Source of the DNA: Ruminococcaceae bacterium KH2T8
GTDB taxonomy: Bacteria; Bacillota; Clostridia; Saccharofermentanales; Saccharofermentanaceae
NCBI GenBank assembly: GCA_900111435.1
Contig: FOIY01000001.1
Location: 434,001-498,000 of the forward strand
Reading direction: 5' to 3'
Length of the DNA stretch: 64,000 nucleotides
Position numbers and translations under genes: made by a program. Below the pieces are notes generated by a model. That model saw only the letters and a program-made list of their open reading frames with translations, was not told the DNA's origin and searched no databases. Below, piece by piece: positions 51,633 through 60,310 of this stretch (the first letter of the stretch is position 1; every line of letters starts with the position of its first letter).

Positions 51633-53548
51633 GCGTTCACCACCTTCAGATAATCCGTAAAGACCTGCTTCCTTACGGGCTTGGAGAAATAATATCCCTG
51701 AAGATAGTCAACCTCGAGCTTTTCGAGGAACATCTTCTGCTCAAGTGTCTCAACGCCCTCGACCAGGATGTGGTAATCCATGTCCTTCAGCATCCTTACC
51801 GTATTCTCAAGATAGATGACGGCATTCCTCTGACCTTCACCCGTCACGGGATCCATAGCTTTCCAGAGGATACTCTTATCTATCTTTATGATCGAGAAAG
51901 GCATCTCATACATATATGTGATATTGGAATAACCCGTGCCGTAATCGTCGAGCGAGAATGTAAATCCGCGGGACTTTAATGTCTCGATAGTATCAAGGAG
52001 AATCTTCCTGTTCTGAGTCGTTGCAGACTCCGTGATTTCGAGGTTTATGCATTCGGCATCAAGAGAATACTTCTCGAGTGTCGCATCGAATTCCTCTTTA
52101 AGGTCCCTGCTCATACACTGAACGACAGAGAGATTGACTTCGACATATTCGATACCTAATGACTTGAACCTGTCCTCCTTATAGGATCTGCATACTTCGT
52201 CGAATACGAACTTTCCGATCTCGAGGATAGAGCCGTTACGCTCGGATACGGGAATAAACTCATCGGGCGGGATCATGCCGTATTCGTCATCTATAAGGCG
52301 GCACAGAGCCTCGGCAGACTGTACCTTGCCTGTCGTGTAATTCCAGATAGGCTGGTAGTAGACCTCAAAGCTTTTATTCTTCAATGCCTTGTCGATAAGT
52401 CTTTCTACCAGTACATTTCTCTCATAATCCGCAATGACCTTACCTGCATCGAGCTCAGTCGAAAGCTTTCCGTCGAAAGGCGCATCAATGATCATGAAGA
52501 GATTCTCCACTGTCTTGGCATCATCGGGCAGATGTATAACACCGAACTGCACTGGGAAGATGAGCGAGAACTTTCCCTTGCCCCAGGGCTTCTCGAAGCG
52601 GGCCATCGACTCGGATCGTATCTTATCAACTGCCTCCTCTGAGATGCCGTCACAGAGCGCCGCAAAGTGTCCGCGGCCGCAATCATATACGGAATAGGAG
52701 GAGAACATCTTCTCGAGCCAGCTTGAGATCCTGTTAAGGATGCCGTTCATGTTCTCGAAGCCTATCATCTTGTTGTAGTAGTTAAGGTTCGGGATCTTAA
52801 AGAGGATCAGTGTATGACCGCCCGTGATCATCGCACGGTCAAGTGCGGTCTGCAGAGCAAACCTGTTAAGGATACCGGTCGTGGGATTTATGATGTCATC
52901 CTTATTCTCGATAGTAAAAAGGATACCCATAAGGCCAATAGCCTCGAAGAACAGCGACAGCAGATAATACGGGAAGAAGATCTGAATGACTATGGGGATC
53001 ATGGAGATCATCATAAAGAACACGAGACCCTTTGCCTTAGGTATGGATATACCTCTCCTGTGACGTATCGCCAGATAGCAGGAATAAATCATATAGGCCA
53101 ATGCCGTCATATACAAAAGTCCGAAGACCGGTCCGTGACAATATCTCCTCTCCGCATCAAAGTAGAATAACAGGCTGTGGAAAGGATTAGTAACGAGAAG
53201 CAGGATCTCGATCATGACAGGCACCGAGGCCGCCGTCAGAGCATTTCTCTTACTCTTTTCATATCCTATAAGGTAGAAAACATATATGACCAGCGCATAG
53301 GCTGTTAGGATGTGCGCAAGGATATAGACATAGTTCCAGAAGCATTGGACAAAGAACGGATAGTATTGAGGGTCATTATCCGTAAGCGATGCACTGATGT
53401 CTGATATCTCGGAAACAAAATTAAGCACGAGCATGCCGAGGAAGACACGATTGGCATGCTTACTCAAGCCTTTCTTGAAGACTATGAAATATAACATGAA
53501 CAGCGTAACAAATACCGCTGCGATATCAAATTCTATTCGATAAACCAT
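51629..53548 (-). CDS. 7TM / degenerate GGDEF / EAL protein (c-di-GMP phosphodiesterase)
   Basis: A 639-aa protein. An N-terminal seven-segment membrane part (about 1-215) and a GGDEF domain (about 219-370) in which the active-site motif is replaced by CGRGHF, so cyclase activity is unlikely. An EAL domain (about 385-635) carries SAEALCRL (EAL), the ESATT pair, DDYGTGYSN, KIDKSI, EGVET and LQGYYFSKP. The EAL catalytic residues look intact, so c-di-GMP hydrolysis is expected, possibly tuned by the GGDEF-like part. GAGGGGCAAGA sets the start. It is followed by the output-less 7TM-PAS protein. Confidence 0.88.
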   Translation of the reverse strand: MVYRIEFDIAAVFVTLFMLYFIVFKKGLSKHANRVFLGMLVLNFVSEISDISASLTDNDPQYYPFFVQCFWNYVYILAHILTAYALVIYVFYLIGYEKSKRNALTAASVPVMIEILLLVTNPFHSLLFYFDAERRYCHGPVFGLLYMTALAYMIYSCYLAIRHRRGISIPKAKGLVFFMMISMIPIVIQIFFPYYLLSLFFEAIGLMGILFTIENKDDIINPTTGILNRFALQTALDRAMITGGHTLILFKIPNLNYYNKMIGFENMNGILNRISSWLEKMFSSYSVYDCGRGHFAALCDGISEEAVDKIRSESMARFEKPWGKGKFSLIFPVQFGVIHLPDDAKTVENLFMIIDAPFDGKLSTELDAGKVIADYERNVLVERLIDKALKNKSFEVYYQPIWNYTTGKVQSAEALCRLIDDEYGMIPPDEFIPVSERNGSILEIGKFVFDEVCRSYKEDRFKSLGIEYVEVNLSVVQCMSRDLKEEFDATLEKYSLDAECINLEITESATTQNRKILLDTIETLKSRGFTFSLDDYGTGYSNITYMYEMPFSIIKIDKSILWKAMDPVTGEGQRNAVIYLENTVRMLKDMDYHILVEGVETLEQKMFLEKLEVDYLQGYYFSKPVRKQVFTDYLKVVNA

Positions 53549-53692
53549 TCTTGCCCCTCACGGTTTCGCCAAACCTAAGAATGCCTTTACCTGCCCTTAT
53601 ATTTTAACATCCTCGGGGTTTCCGTTGCATCAGTCGGGGAGCCTTCTTTGTAAAGAAGGAATGAACAAAAGAATAATGATCTCTGACACGAT

Positions 53693-53723
53693 AAAAGGGC
53701 CCTTCGCTGTGAAGAGCCCCTTT
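53693..53723 (-). terminator. Terminator of the first HerA-like gene
   Basis: On the minus strand GGGCTCTTC pairs with GAAGGGCCC (one G-T) around a 5-nt loop, followed by TTTTATCG. A further palindromic hairpin CCTTCTTT/AAAGAAGG lies at 53642-53659. Confidence 0.75.
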
Positions 53724-53744
53724 CGTTTAAACTGATACGCAGTA

Positions 53745-55364
53745 TTAGAGGAGCGGAGTATCGTTATACTGAGTTCTCTCACTCTTATTAACATGGATGA
53801 ACATGTTATGGAGGAGATTAACGCTTGAGAGGATGACCTCACCCTGATTGAGCTTTCTGACGTGCTTTATCGCATAGTCATCAAGATGGCTCTCTACTAC
53901 CGCGATCTCGTCATTGAGCATCAGCCTGTGGATCAGCATCGTACCTACCTGACCGAAGAGGATCGGCGATACATCCTTGGGGTTCTGGGTCGTAAGGTAG
54001 AGGAAGATACCCTTCTTACGGCCCTCTCTTGCGAGGAGTGTGAGTCCGCCGTGGAATTCCTTATCCGAATATCTCGACTTCGCGTATCTGTGGACCTCAT
54101 CGATAAAGAATACGAAAGGACGGATATTATCGAGCGACATTACGAAGTTACTTACGAGATCGACTACCATGCCGCCGATACCTTCGGACGCACCGAGTTG
54201 GGAAGTATCTATATAAAGGCTCGCCTCGGGAAGCTGTACGAACTCATAGATGACGCTTAAAAGGTTATACATCTGAGGATCGTTCGAGAAGAATTTCAGG
54301 AACCTCGTATTCGTCATCTGATACTGGATCTTCTGTACCAGCGATGCATTGGAGTTAGCCTTCAGCGAATCGTAGCGATATCTGAAGTTATAGTTATTGT
54401 CTCTGTCGGGCTCACATACGGACTCGGCCTGGATCTGTGCCGGCAGAAGCTCGATATTAAAGTCCGTATCGTCCTTTGATACCGATGCAAGGTTCTCCTG
54501 GACTTCATCGATATTCTCACCTACCTTCGAGTAGTACGACGACTCTCCGATCTTCTTCATGTAGCGAAGAGACGTGATAGCCTCCGAAAGGACGGCGCCC
54601 TGACTGGCATTTTCTGCCTCGAAGAGCTTCTCCCACTGCTCCATCGTGATCTTGCCGGGGGAGATCGTCGTATCGACACCGAGCGTCAGTTTCGTTATCT
54701 CCTCGTCGGTAAAGGCATTCCTGTACTCACCCGTAGGATCGATGATCAGTGCCTTGCGTCTTGACGAGATGACCTTATCGAGGATAGCAAGAGCTGTCGT
54801 CGACTTACCGCTGTTAGTAGCGCCGATACACATGAGATGTCGGTTAAAGAGCGTACTGGGCTTCAAGGACACGTCAGCATGCGCCCTGTTGATATAAGTC
54901 GCGAAAGGAGGAAGCGGCGCCTCATCTCCGCCCGTGAACTCCAGCGAGCGAAGGAAGATCTTGTAAACCTCATCCGTCGCGATATAGACCTTGTCACTTA
55001 TGCCGAGCGTACTAAAGCCGGCGAGCTCGAACTTATTAGACTCGGGTCCCATGATCGCGATCGTATCGATGCAGATCTCGTGGTAGTCGCTCGGAGTCTC
55101 GTCCATAAGAGTCGTAAGCTCAAAGATATTCTTTCGCGATGCCTTATTCTCAAATACCTCACCGAGGAACAGTCCCATGACCGAGTCGATGATGACAAAA
55201 TAGTTGATGGTATTAGGAAGGAACGATTTATCGAATCTGTCCCTGGCAGACATGATGTCAAGATTATCGATCTGTGCTATGCAGTTGCTTCTGTATACCT
55301 GTGTAACTTTTCCAATGTAGTAATCCTGCAGATTTACGCCCTCATAAAGCTCTTCAAGTCTCAT
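53745..55364 (-). CDS. HerA-like ATPase (DUF87), copy 1
   Basis: A 539-aa ATPase of the HerA/FtsK branch. The N-terminal beta-barrel (HAS-barrel-like, about 10-75: DYYIGKVTQVYRS, INYFVIIDS, LGEVFENKAS) is followed by a RecA-like core with Walker A GATNSGKS (about 181-188), Walker B FVFFIDEVHR, LTTQNPKDV and a C-terminal arm ending NDTPLL. HerA proteins are hexameric DNA translocases; in archaea they work with NurA, and in bacteria some are anti-phage complexes. No NurA, SIR2 or nuclease gene is adjacent. The start at 55364 (MRLEELYEGVNL) is set by GGGAGGCAACGT. A close paralogue lies upstream. Confidence 0.85.
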   Translation of the reverse strand: MRLEELYEGVNLQDYYIGKVTQVYRSNCIAQIDNLDIMSARDRFDKSFLPNTINYFVIIDSVMGLFLGEVFENKASRKNIFELTTLMDETPSDYHEICIDTIAIMGPESNKFELAGFSTLGISDKVYIATDEVYKIFLRSLEFTGGDEAPLPPFATYINRAHADVSLKPSTLFNRHLMCIGATNSGKSTTALAILDKVISSRRKALIIDPTGEYRNAFTDEEITKLTLGVDTTISPGKITMEQWEKLFEAENASQGAVLSEAITSLRYMKKIGESSYYSKVGENIDEVQENLASVSKDDTDFNIELLPAQIQAESVCEPDRDNNYNFRYRYDSLKANSNASLVQKIQYQMTNTRFLKFFSNDPQMYNLLSVIYEFVQLPEASLYIDTSQLGASEGIGGMVVDLVSNFVMSLDNIRPFVFFIDEVHRYAKSRYSDKEFHGGLTLLAREGRKKGIFLYLTTQNPKDVSPILFGQVGTMLIHRLMLNDEIAVVESHLDDYAIKHVRKLNQGEVILSSVNLLHNMFIHVNKSERTQYNDTPLL

Positions 55365-55417
55365 ACGTTGCCTCCCTGATATCTCTAATATAGTCACGTC
55401 CTCACGGACCTGTTTTC

Positions 55418-55423
55418 ATTATA
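55418..55423 (-). promoter_or_regulatory. -10 hexamer TATAAT before HerA-like copy 1
   Basis: Perfect TATAAT on the minus strand, about 53 bp before the start. TTACCAA (55446-55452) and TTGGTAA (55495-55501) lie upstream; the same word flanks the copy 2 promoter. Confidence 0.5.
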
Positions 55424-55534
55424 GATAGAGGGAAATTTCCATCAGTTACCAATCAGTAAAGAAAACGAGAATAATCGTAAATCCCGTTTATAGTTTGGTA
55501 ATCATTTAGAAATCCTGTAAACAGCGATGCAAAC

Positions 55535-55567
55535 AAAAAGCCCCGGGAGGAAAGTCCCGAGGCCTTG
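55535..55567 (-). terminator. Terminator of the second HerA-like gene
   Basis: Minus strand GCCTCGGGA/TCCCGGGGC (9 pairs, one G-T) with a short loop, followed by TTTTTGTTTG. Confidence 0.85.
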
Positions 55568-55587
55568 AAAACTCTGTATTTGAGCGA

Positions 55588-57195
55588 TCAGAGGAGAGGT
55601 GTGTCGTTGTACTGTGTTCTCTCACTCTTCTTAACATGTATATACATATTGTGAAGAAGGTTAACACTCGTAAGGATACATTCACCCTGATTGAGCTTTC
55701 TTACGTGCTTCATGCCGTGATCGTCAAGGTGGTTGGCAACCGTCTCGATCTCATCGTTGAGCATGAGTCTGTGGATAAGGAGCGTACCGATCTGACCGAA
55801 GAGGATGGGAGATACGTCCTTAGGGTTCTGAGTTGTGAGGTAAAGGAAGATACCCTTCTTACGTCCCTCTCTGGAAAGGATCGTAAGTCCGCCGTGGAAT
55901 TCCTTATCGGAATATCTGGACTTGGAATATCTGTGAACCTCATCGATGAAGAATACGAAAGGAAGAGTATCCTCTCTGGAGATTACATAGTTACTTACAA
56001 GGTCAACTACCATTCCACCGATACCTTCAGCAGCACCGAGTGCGGAAGTATCGATATAAAGGCTTGCCTCGGGAAGATGAACGAACTCGTCGATTACGTC
56101 GAGGAGGTTGTACATCTCGGGATCGTTCGAGAAGAACTTCAGGAACTTTGTATTTGTCATCTGATACTGGATCTTCTGGATAAGGGAAGCGTTTGCGTTA
56201 GCCTTAAGGGAATCGTAGCAGTATCTGAAGTTGTAGTTGTTGTCTCTGTCAGGCTCACATACGGACTCAGCCTGGATCTGCTCGGGAAGGAGCTCGATAT
56301 TGAAGTCTGTGTCCTTATGGGAAACTGATGCGAGGTTCTCCTGAACTTCGTCGATGCTCGCACCTACCTTGAGGTAGTAAGAATCATCTCCGACCTTCTT
56401 CATATAACGAAGGGATGTGATAGCCTCGGAAAGAACGGCACCCTGACCGCTGTTCTCTGTCTCGAAGAGCTTCTCCCACTGATCCATCGTGATCTTGCTG
56501 GGAGAGATCGTTGTATCAACACCAAGTGTGAGCTTTGTGATCTCATCGTCTGTGAAAGCGTCTCTGTACTCACCAGTAGGGTCGATGATAAGAGCCTTCT
56601 TCTTTGTGGAGATGACCTTCTCAAGGATAGCAAGACCTGTTGTGGACTTACCACTGTTCGTGGAACCGATACACATAAGGTGACGGTTGAAGAGTGTACT
56701 GGGCTTCAAGTAAACATCCGCCTTGGATCTGTCTACGTATGTAGCAAATGCAGGAAGAGGCTGCTCGTTTTCTTTGGATAACTCAAGGGACTGAAGGTAG
56801 AGCTGATAGATCTCATCTGTTGCGAGATATACCTTATCGGTAACACCGAGGGACTTAAAGCCTGCAAGCTCGAACTTCTCTGCCGACTCGGACATGAAAG
56901 CTACGGAATCGATGCAGACCTCGTGGAAATCCTCATCTGTTCCCTTGCCGTCAAGGATATCCTTACCGGATGCCTTATTCTCGAATACTTCACCGAGGAA
57001 AAGACCTTCTGTAGATTCAATGATAACAAAGTAATTAATGGAGTTAGGACGGAATGAGCTGCTGAACTTGCTCCTGTCAGTCATGATCGAATCATTATCG
57101 ATCTCAGCAATACTGCTGCTTCTGTAAACCTGCGTTATCTTGCCGATGTAGTAGTCCGAAAGATTGACGCCTTTGTAAAGTGCTTCAAGTGTCAT
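55588..57195 (-). CDS. HerA-like ATPase (DUF87), copy 2
   Basis: A 535-aa paralogue of the downstream gene, very similar over its whole length (same barrel DYYIGKITQVYRSS, Walker A GSTNSGKS, FVFFIDEVHRYSKSRYSDKEF, end NDTPLL). Each copy has its own promoter and terminator, so they are not one operon. Codon use is more biased here than in copy 1, suggesting higher expression. AGGAGGCTCTTA sets the start. Function as for copy 1; the two could form mixed hexamers. Confidence 0.85.
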   Translation of the reverse strand: MTLEALYKGVNLSDYYIGKITQVYRSSSIAEIDNDSIMTDRSKFSSSFRPNSINYFVIIESTEGLFLGEVFENKASGKDILDGKGTDEDFHEVCIDSVAFMSESAEKFELAGFKSLGVTDKVYLATDEIYQLYLQSLELSKENEQPLPAFATYVDRSKADVYLKPSTLFNRHLMCIGSTNSGKSTTGLAILEKVISTKKKALIIDPTGEYRDAFTDDEITKLTLGVDTTISPSKITMDQWEKLFETENSGQGAVLSEAITSLRYMKKVGDDSYYLKVGASIDEVQENLASVSHKDTDFNIELLPEQIQAESVCEPDRDNNYNFRYCYDSLKANANASLIQKIQYQMTNTKFLKFFSNDPEMYNLLDVIDEFVHLPEASLYIDTSALGAAEGIGGMVVDLVSNYVISREDTLPFVFFIDEVHRYSKSRYSDKEFHGGLTILSREGRKKGIFLYLTTQNPKDVSPILFGQIGTLLIHRLMLNDEIETVANHLDDHGMKHVRKLNQGECILTSVNLLHNMYIHVKKSERTQYNDTPLL

Positions 57196-57240
57196 TAAGA
57201 GCCTCCTGTGTTATCCATTAATACTAAGGGTTCGCGGGGA

Positions 57241-57280
57241 ACCAATTCTCATTATAACCGAAGTGTTATGAAATTGGTAA
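57241..57280 (-). promoter_or_regulatory. Promoter of HerA-like copy 2 with inverted repeat
   Basis: Minus strand TATAAT (57251-57256) lies between ACCAATT (57241-57247) and AATTGGT (57272-57278), a 7-bp inverted repeat that could be an operator. A related TTACCAA/TTGGTAA pair is found before copy 1. Confidence 0.5.
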
Positions 57281-57515
57281 CTTTTTGTGAATAAAATATG
57301 AATATATTTTTTCAAGTTTTTCCGACAAATTGTCAAACGAGTTTTAGGAGTGGATCCGAGGAAACCCGAAAACACCTGAAAATACTACGTTTCCCAATTC
57401 GTCTCCCTTTCACCGAAAACATCTTATCAAATATGAATTGAAATGTCACCTGCAAAGAGTTCAAAGATTTACCTCTTCACTTTTGGTCTTTTATGCGGTT
57501 AGACCAAGTAAACAC

Positions 57516-57565
57516 AAAAACGGGCTCAATTCCTTATTTTTTCTTAAGAAAAGAGCCCGTTTTTT
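57516..57565 (-). terminator. Bidirectional terminator after the ABC exporter operon
   Basis: AAAAACGGGCTC pairs with GAGCCCGTTTTT around an AT-rich loop of about 25 nt, 5 bp past the stop of the last exporter gene. Confidence 0.85.
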
Positions 57566-57570
57566 AGAAA

Positions 57571-59733
57571 TTACCTCATTTGAGCTGTAAACAAATTATA
57601 ATATATGCCTTTATTATTCAGCAGCTCTGCATGTGTACCGATCTCGGCTATGCTGTGACCGTCAATGACCATGATCCTGTCCGCATTCTTCAGGGTCGAG
57701 AGCCTGTGTGCGATCGCGAATGTCGTCTTGCCCCTCGTGAGCCTGTCGAGAGCCGTCTGGATCATGAACTCACTCTCCGTATCAAGGCTCGCCGTCGCCT
57801 CATCGAGGATCAGGATCTTGGGATCCGTAAGTATCGCCCTGGCGATCGCTATTCTCTGGCGTTCACCGCCAGAGAGCGTATGTCCCTTCTCACCTACATA
57901 TGTGTTGTAGCCATCGGGGAGTCTGCTTATGAAGTCATGAGCATTGGCGAGCTTAGCGGCCCTGATGATCTCCTCCACCAATGCATCGGGTCTTGAGAAC
58001 CTGATGTTGTCGATTATCGTACCCGAGAAGAGGAATGTCTCCTGCAGTACGACGCCGAGCTGGGAGTGGTAGGAATTCCTGCTTATCTCCTTCATGTCGA
58101 CGCCGTCTACGAGTATCCTTCCGTCGTCGGTCTCATAGAGCCTCATCAGGAGATTGATGAGGGTCGACTTACCGGTACCCGACGCTCCGACGATACCGAT
58201 CATCTCGCCCGGCTTTATCACGGCATTGATATCCGAAAGAACGGGCTGGTAAGACTTGTAGCCGAATGTCGCATGGTCGAAAGTGATCTCACCCTTGATA
58301 TCAACTTCCTGAAGCTTAGCGGGATCCTCTTCCCTGACTTCCTGAGCGAGGACATCGTAGATACGCTCGAGGCAGCTCGTAAGTCTCGAGAATTCTCTCG
58401 GGAGCCTGTCGAGCCAGCCGACGTAAGCGAAGAGTAGGATCGTATAGGAGATGAACTGGTAAAGCTCACCTGCCGACATCTTCTGAGCGAAGACATCCCT
58501 GCCTCCGAAGTAGACTACGATGACAAGACCCATACCCATGATCGAGCTGATGACAAGATCGTTAAATGCCCAGTAGCGGTCATTCCTCTGCTGGACAAAC
58601 GCGAGGCCGTTCGATAAGAGCTTGAACCTTCCGGACTCACGCGACTCCTTGCCATAGCTCTTTACTACTCGCATACCCGAGAGGACATCCTGAAGGTCGC
58701 TCGAGACATCGTCGTTCTTTTTAAACTGCAGATGATAGATCCTTCCGATAGTCTTCTGAAAGTGAAACATCAGTACCGATACGATGGGTACCAGCACGAG
58801 TGTCATCAGCGCGAGCTTCAGATTGATGACGAGCATGAAGATGACATCCCATATGAAGATAAAGAGGATGGCGAAGAGATTACAGAATATATCTGCCATG
58901 AATCCGCTTACGAACTTTGTATCTTCGGTGATCCTGTTAAGGAGCTCGCCGGGTCTTCTTTCGTTTATGAACCTCAAGGGGAGCTTTTGGTATTTCTCGA
59001 AGAGCTGCTTTCGAAGGTCACCTGCGATCTTGGCACCGAGGCGCGCCGAGAGGTTGCTCTTCGTGACATTTATTATGACTATGCTGACACTTAATGCGAA
59101 CATGAGTCCTAAATACATAAATGCCGTCTTGAGGCTGCCGTCCTTTTGAAGGACATTGTTTATGAGATTCTTCTGCACTTCGGGGTTAAGGAGAGTCGCA
59201 ATGGCTACCAGGACCATCGTGAGAAATACTCCGAAGAAATCCTTCTTATAGCTCATGACGAGCTTAACGAAGACTCCGAAATGGCTTCCCTTGCCCGAGC
59301 ACTTCGGGCACTCGCTCGTTCCCGGGATAACGTGTCCGCAGTGAGGGCAGATCTTTTCGTATTCGCTGCTCTCAACTTCTTCGAACCTTCCCGATATGAG
59401 AATGTTGATTCCTCTTGCCACATAGGCATAGCGGCTCAGATGCTTCGCCGAATAATGAGCGAGGATCCTGCCCGTACCCATATCGTCTACGGTGAGGATA
59501 CCGCTGCCGACGCCGGGCTCAGCCTTCGCCTTACTCAGCGCGCTGATCTCATATGTCTTTATCTTATCTCCGCTTATCACGCAGACCTTGCGGGTCGTGA
59601 CAACGAGGAATCTGTCATCTGTCCAGTTACCGTCATCATCAAGATCGATCGGTACCGCGTAGTAGATCCTTTCGTCGCCCGAAAGCTCTATGAGCTTTTC
59701 TGCCTGAGGCGGAAGTTCATAACGTAATATCAT
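57571..59733 (-). CDS. ABC exporter half-transporter with N-terminal PH-like domain and zinc ribbon
   Basis: A 720-aa protein. Residues 1-125 form a beta-rich, PH-like domain (FLVVTTRKVCVISGDKIKTYEIS), then a zinc ribbon CPHCGHVIPGTSECPKC (about 130-147), a six-segment exporter domain (about 165-440) and a nucleotide-binding domain with GASGTGKS, LSGGERQR and ILILDEATASLDTESE. It is the third gene of an operon with a DUF1854 protein and a second half-transporter, so a heterodimer is likely. It lacks a Shine-Dalgarno sequence and starts 17 bp after the DUF1854 stop. The substrate is unknown. Confidence 0.92.
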   Translation of the reverse strand: MILRYELPPQAEKLIELSGDERIYYAVPIDLDDDGNWTDDRFLVVTTRKVCVISGDKIKTYEISALSKAKAEPGVGSGILTVDDMGTGRILAHYSAKHLSRYAYVARGINILISGRFEEVESSEYEKICPHCGHVIPGTSECPKCSGKGSHFGVFVKLVMSYKKDFFGVFLTMVLVAIATLLNPEVQKNLINNVLQKDGSLKTAFMYLGLMFALSVSIVIINVTKSNLSARLGAKIAGDLRKQLFEKYQKLPLRFINERRPGELLNRITEDTKFVSGFMADIFCNLFAILFIFIWDVIFMLVINLKLALMTLVLVPIVSVLMFHFQKTIGRIYHLQFKKNDDVSSDLQDVLSGMRVVKSYGKESRESGRFKLLSNGLAFVQQRNDRYWAFNDLVISSIMGMGLVIVVYFGGRDVFAQKMSAGELYQFISYTILLFAYVGWLDRLPREFSRLTSCLERIYDVLAQEVREEDPAKLQEVDIKGEITFDHATFGYKSYQPVLSDINAVIKPGEMIGIVGASGTGKSTLINLLMRLYETDDGRILVDGVDMKEISRNSYHSQLGVVLQETFLFSGTIIDNIRFSRPDALVEEIIRAAKLANAHDFISRLPDGYNTYVGEKGHTLSGGERQRIAIARAILTDPKILILDEATASLDTESEFMIQTALDRLTRGKTTFAIAHRLSTLKNADRIMVIDGHSIAEIGTHAELLNNKGIYYNLFTAQMR

Positions 59734-59750
59734 ATAAAGTACATCACGAT

Positions 59751-60290
59751 TTACAGGAACAAATCGAGCATCCTCCTTTCCTTCTGGGACAGCTGATCTA
59801 CATCCCTTATTTCAAAGCGGTTCTCATCAACGTCCATGATGATGAGTCTCGTATCGGAAAGCTTCGTTACCGCATTGGATCCCATGTTGATCGCGAACTT
59901 ACACTCGCCCTTATCGGTCATTACATGAAAGTATGCGTATCCGTACTTATCCTTGATCTTAAAGATCTTGCTGATCACGGGCGTAAAGTAGCAGAGATTG
60001 AGCTGATGCTCGATGAGCTTTTGAGTCTCCTCGGACATCTTCTCGAGGTCCTCGATGATACCGATCTCCCTGTTGCCGTTATCGTGCTCTCTTACCGAGA
60101 TATACTTGTTGGCATCGGAGAAAGGAAAGAGCCTAACTACCTTTACCCTGTCGTAGAACTTCCCGTCATTTTCCAGACTCAGGAAACCGCCTTCTGTCTG
60201 AGTAAATCTTGCCTTATCCGTGATAAGATGCGTGGCAGTCATTTCCTCTGCACGCTTCTCATACATATCTATCGTTGCATTGTCTGACAT
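59751..60290 (-). CDS. DUF1854 family protein
   Basis: A 179-aa soluble protein. The DUF1854 pattern is seen from about residue 38: GKFYDRVKVVRLFPFSDANKYISV, then IGIIEDLEKMSEETQKLIEHQL and YFHVMTDKGECKFAINMGSNAVTKLSDTRLIIMDVD cut to YFHVMTDKGECKF. The family is found between ABC exporter genes in various bacteria; no function is established. GGAGGGAAAC sets the start. It lies between two half-transporter genes with gaps of 17 and 20 bp. Confidence 0.9.
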   Translation of the reverse strand: MSDNATIDMYEKRAEEMTATHLITDKARFTQTEGGFLSLENDGKFYDRVKVVRLFPFSDANKYISVREHDNGNREIGIIEDLEKMSEETQKLIEHQLNLCYFTPVISKIFKIKDKYGYAYFHVMTDKGECKFAINMGSNAVTKLSDTRLIIMDVDENRFEIRDVDQLSQKERRMLDLFL

Positions 60291-60310
60291 GTTTCCCTCC
60301 TGTATTTCCG

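Larger units (their letters stand above)
57196..57570. other. Non-coding gap with promoter, hairpin and terminator
   Basis: 375 bp between the HerA-like copy 2 start and the ABC exporter stop. It holds the copy 2 promoter with a flanking inverted repeat (57241-57280), about 200 bp of AT-rich sequence without recognised structure, the hairpin TTGGTCT/AGACCAA (57483-57507) and the exporter terminator (57516-57565). No gene was seen. Confidence 0.75.
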
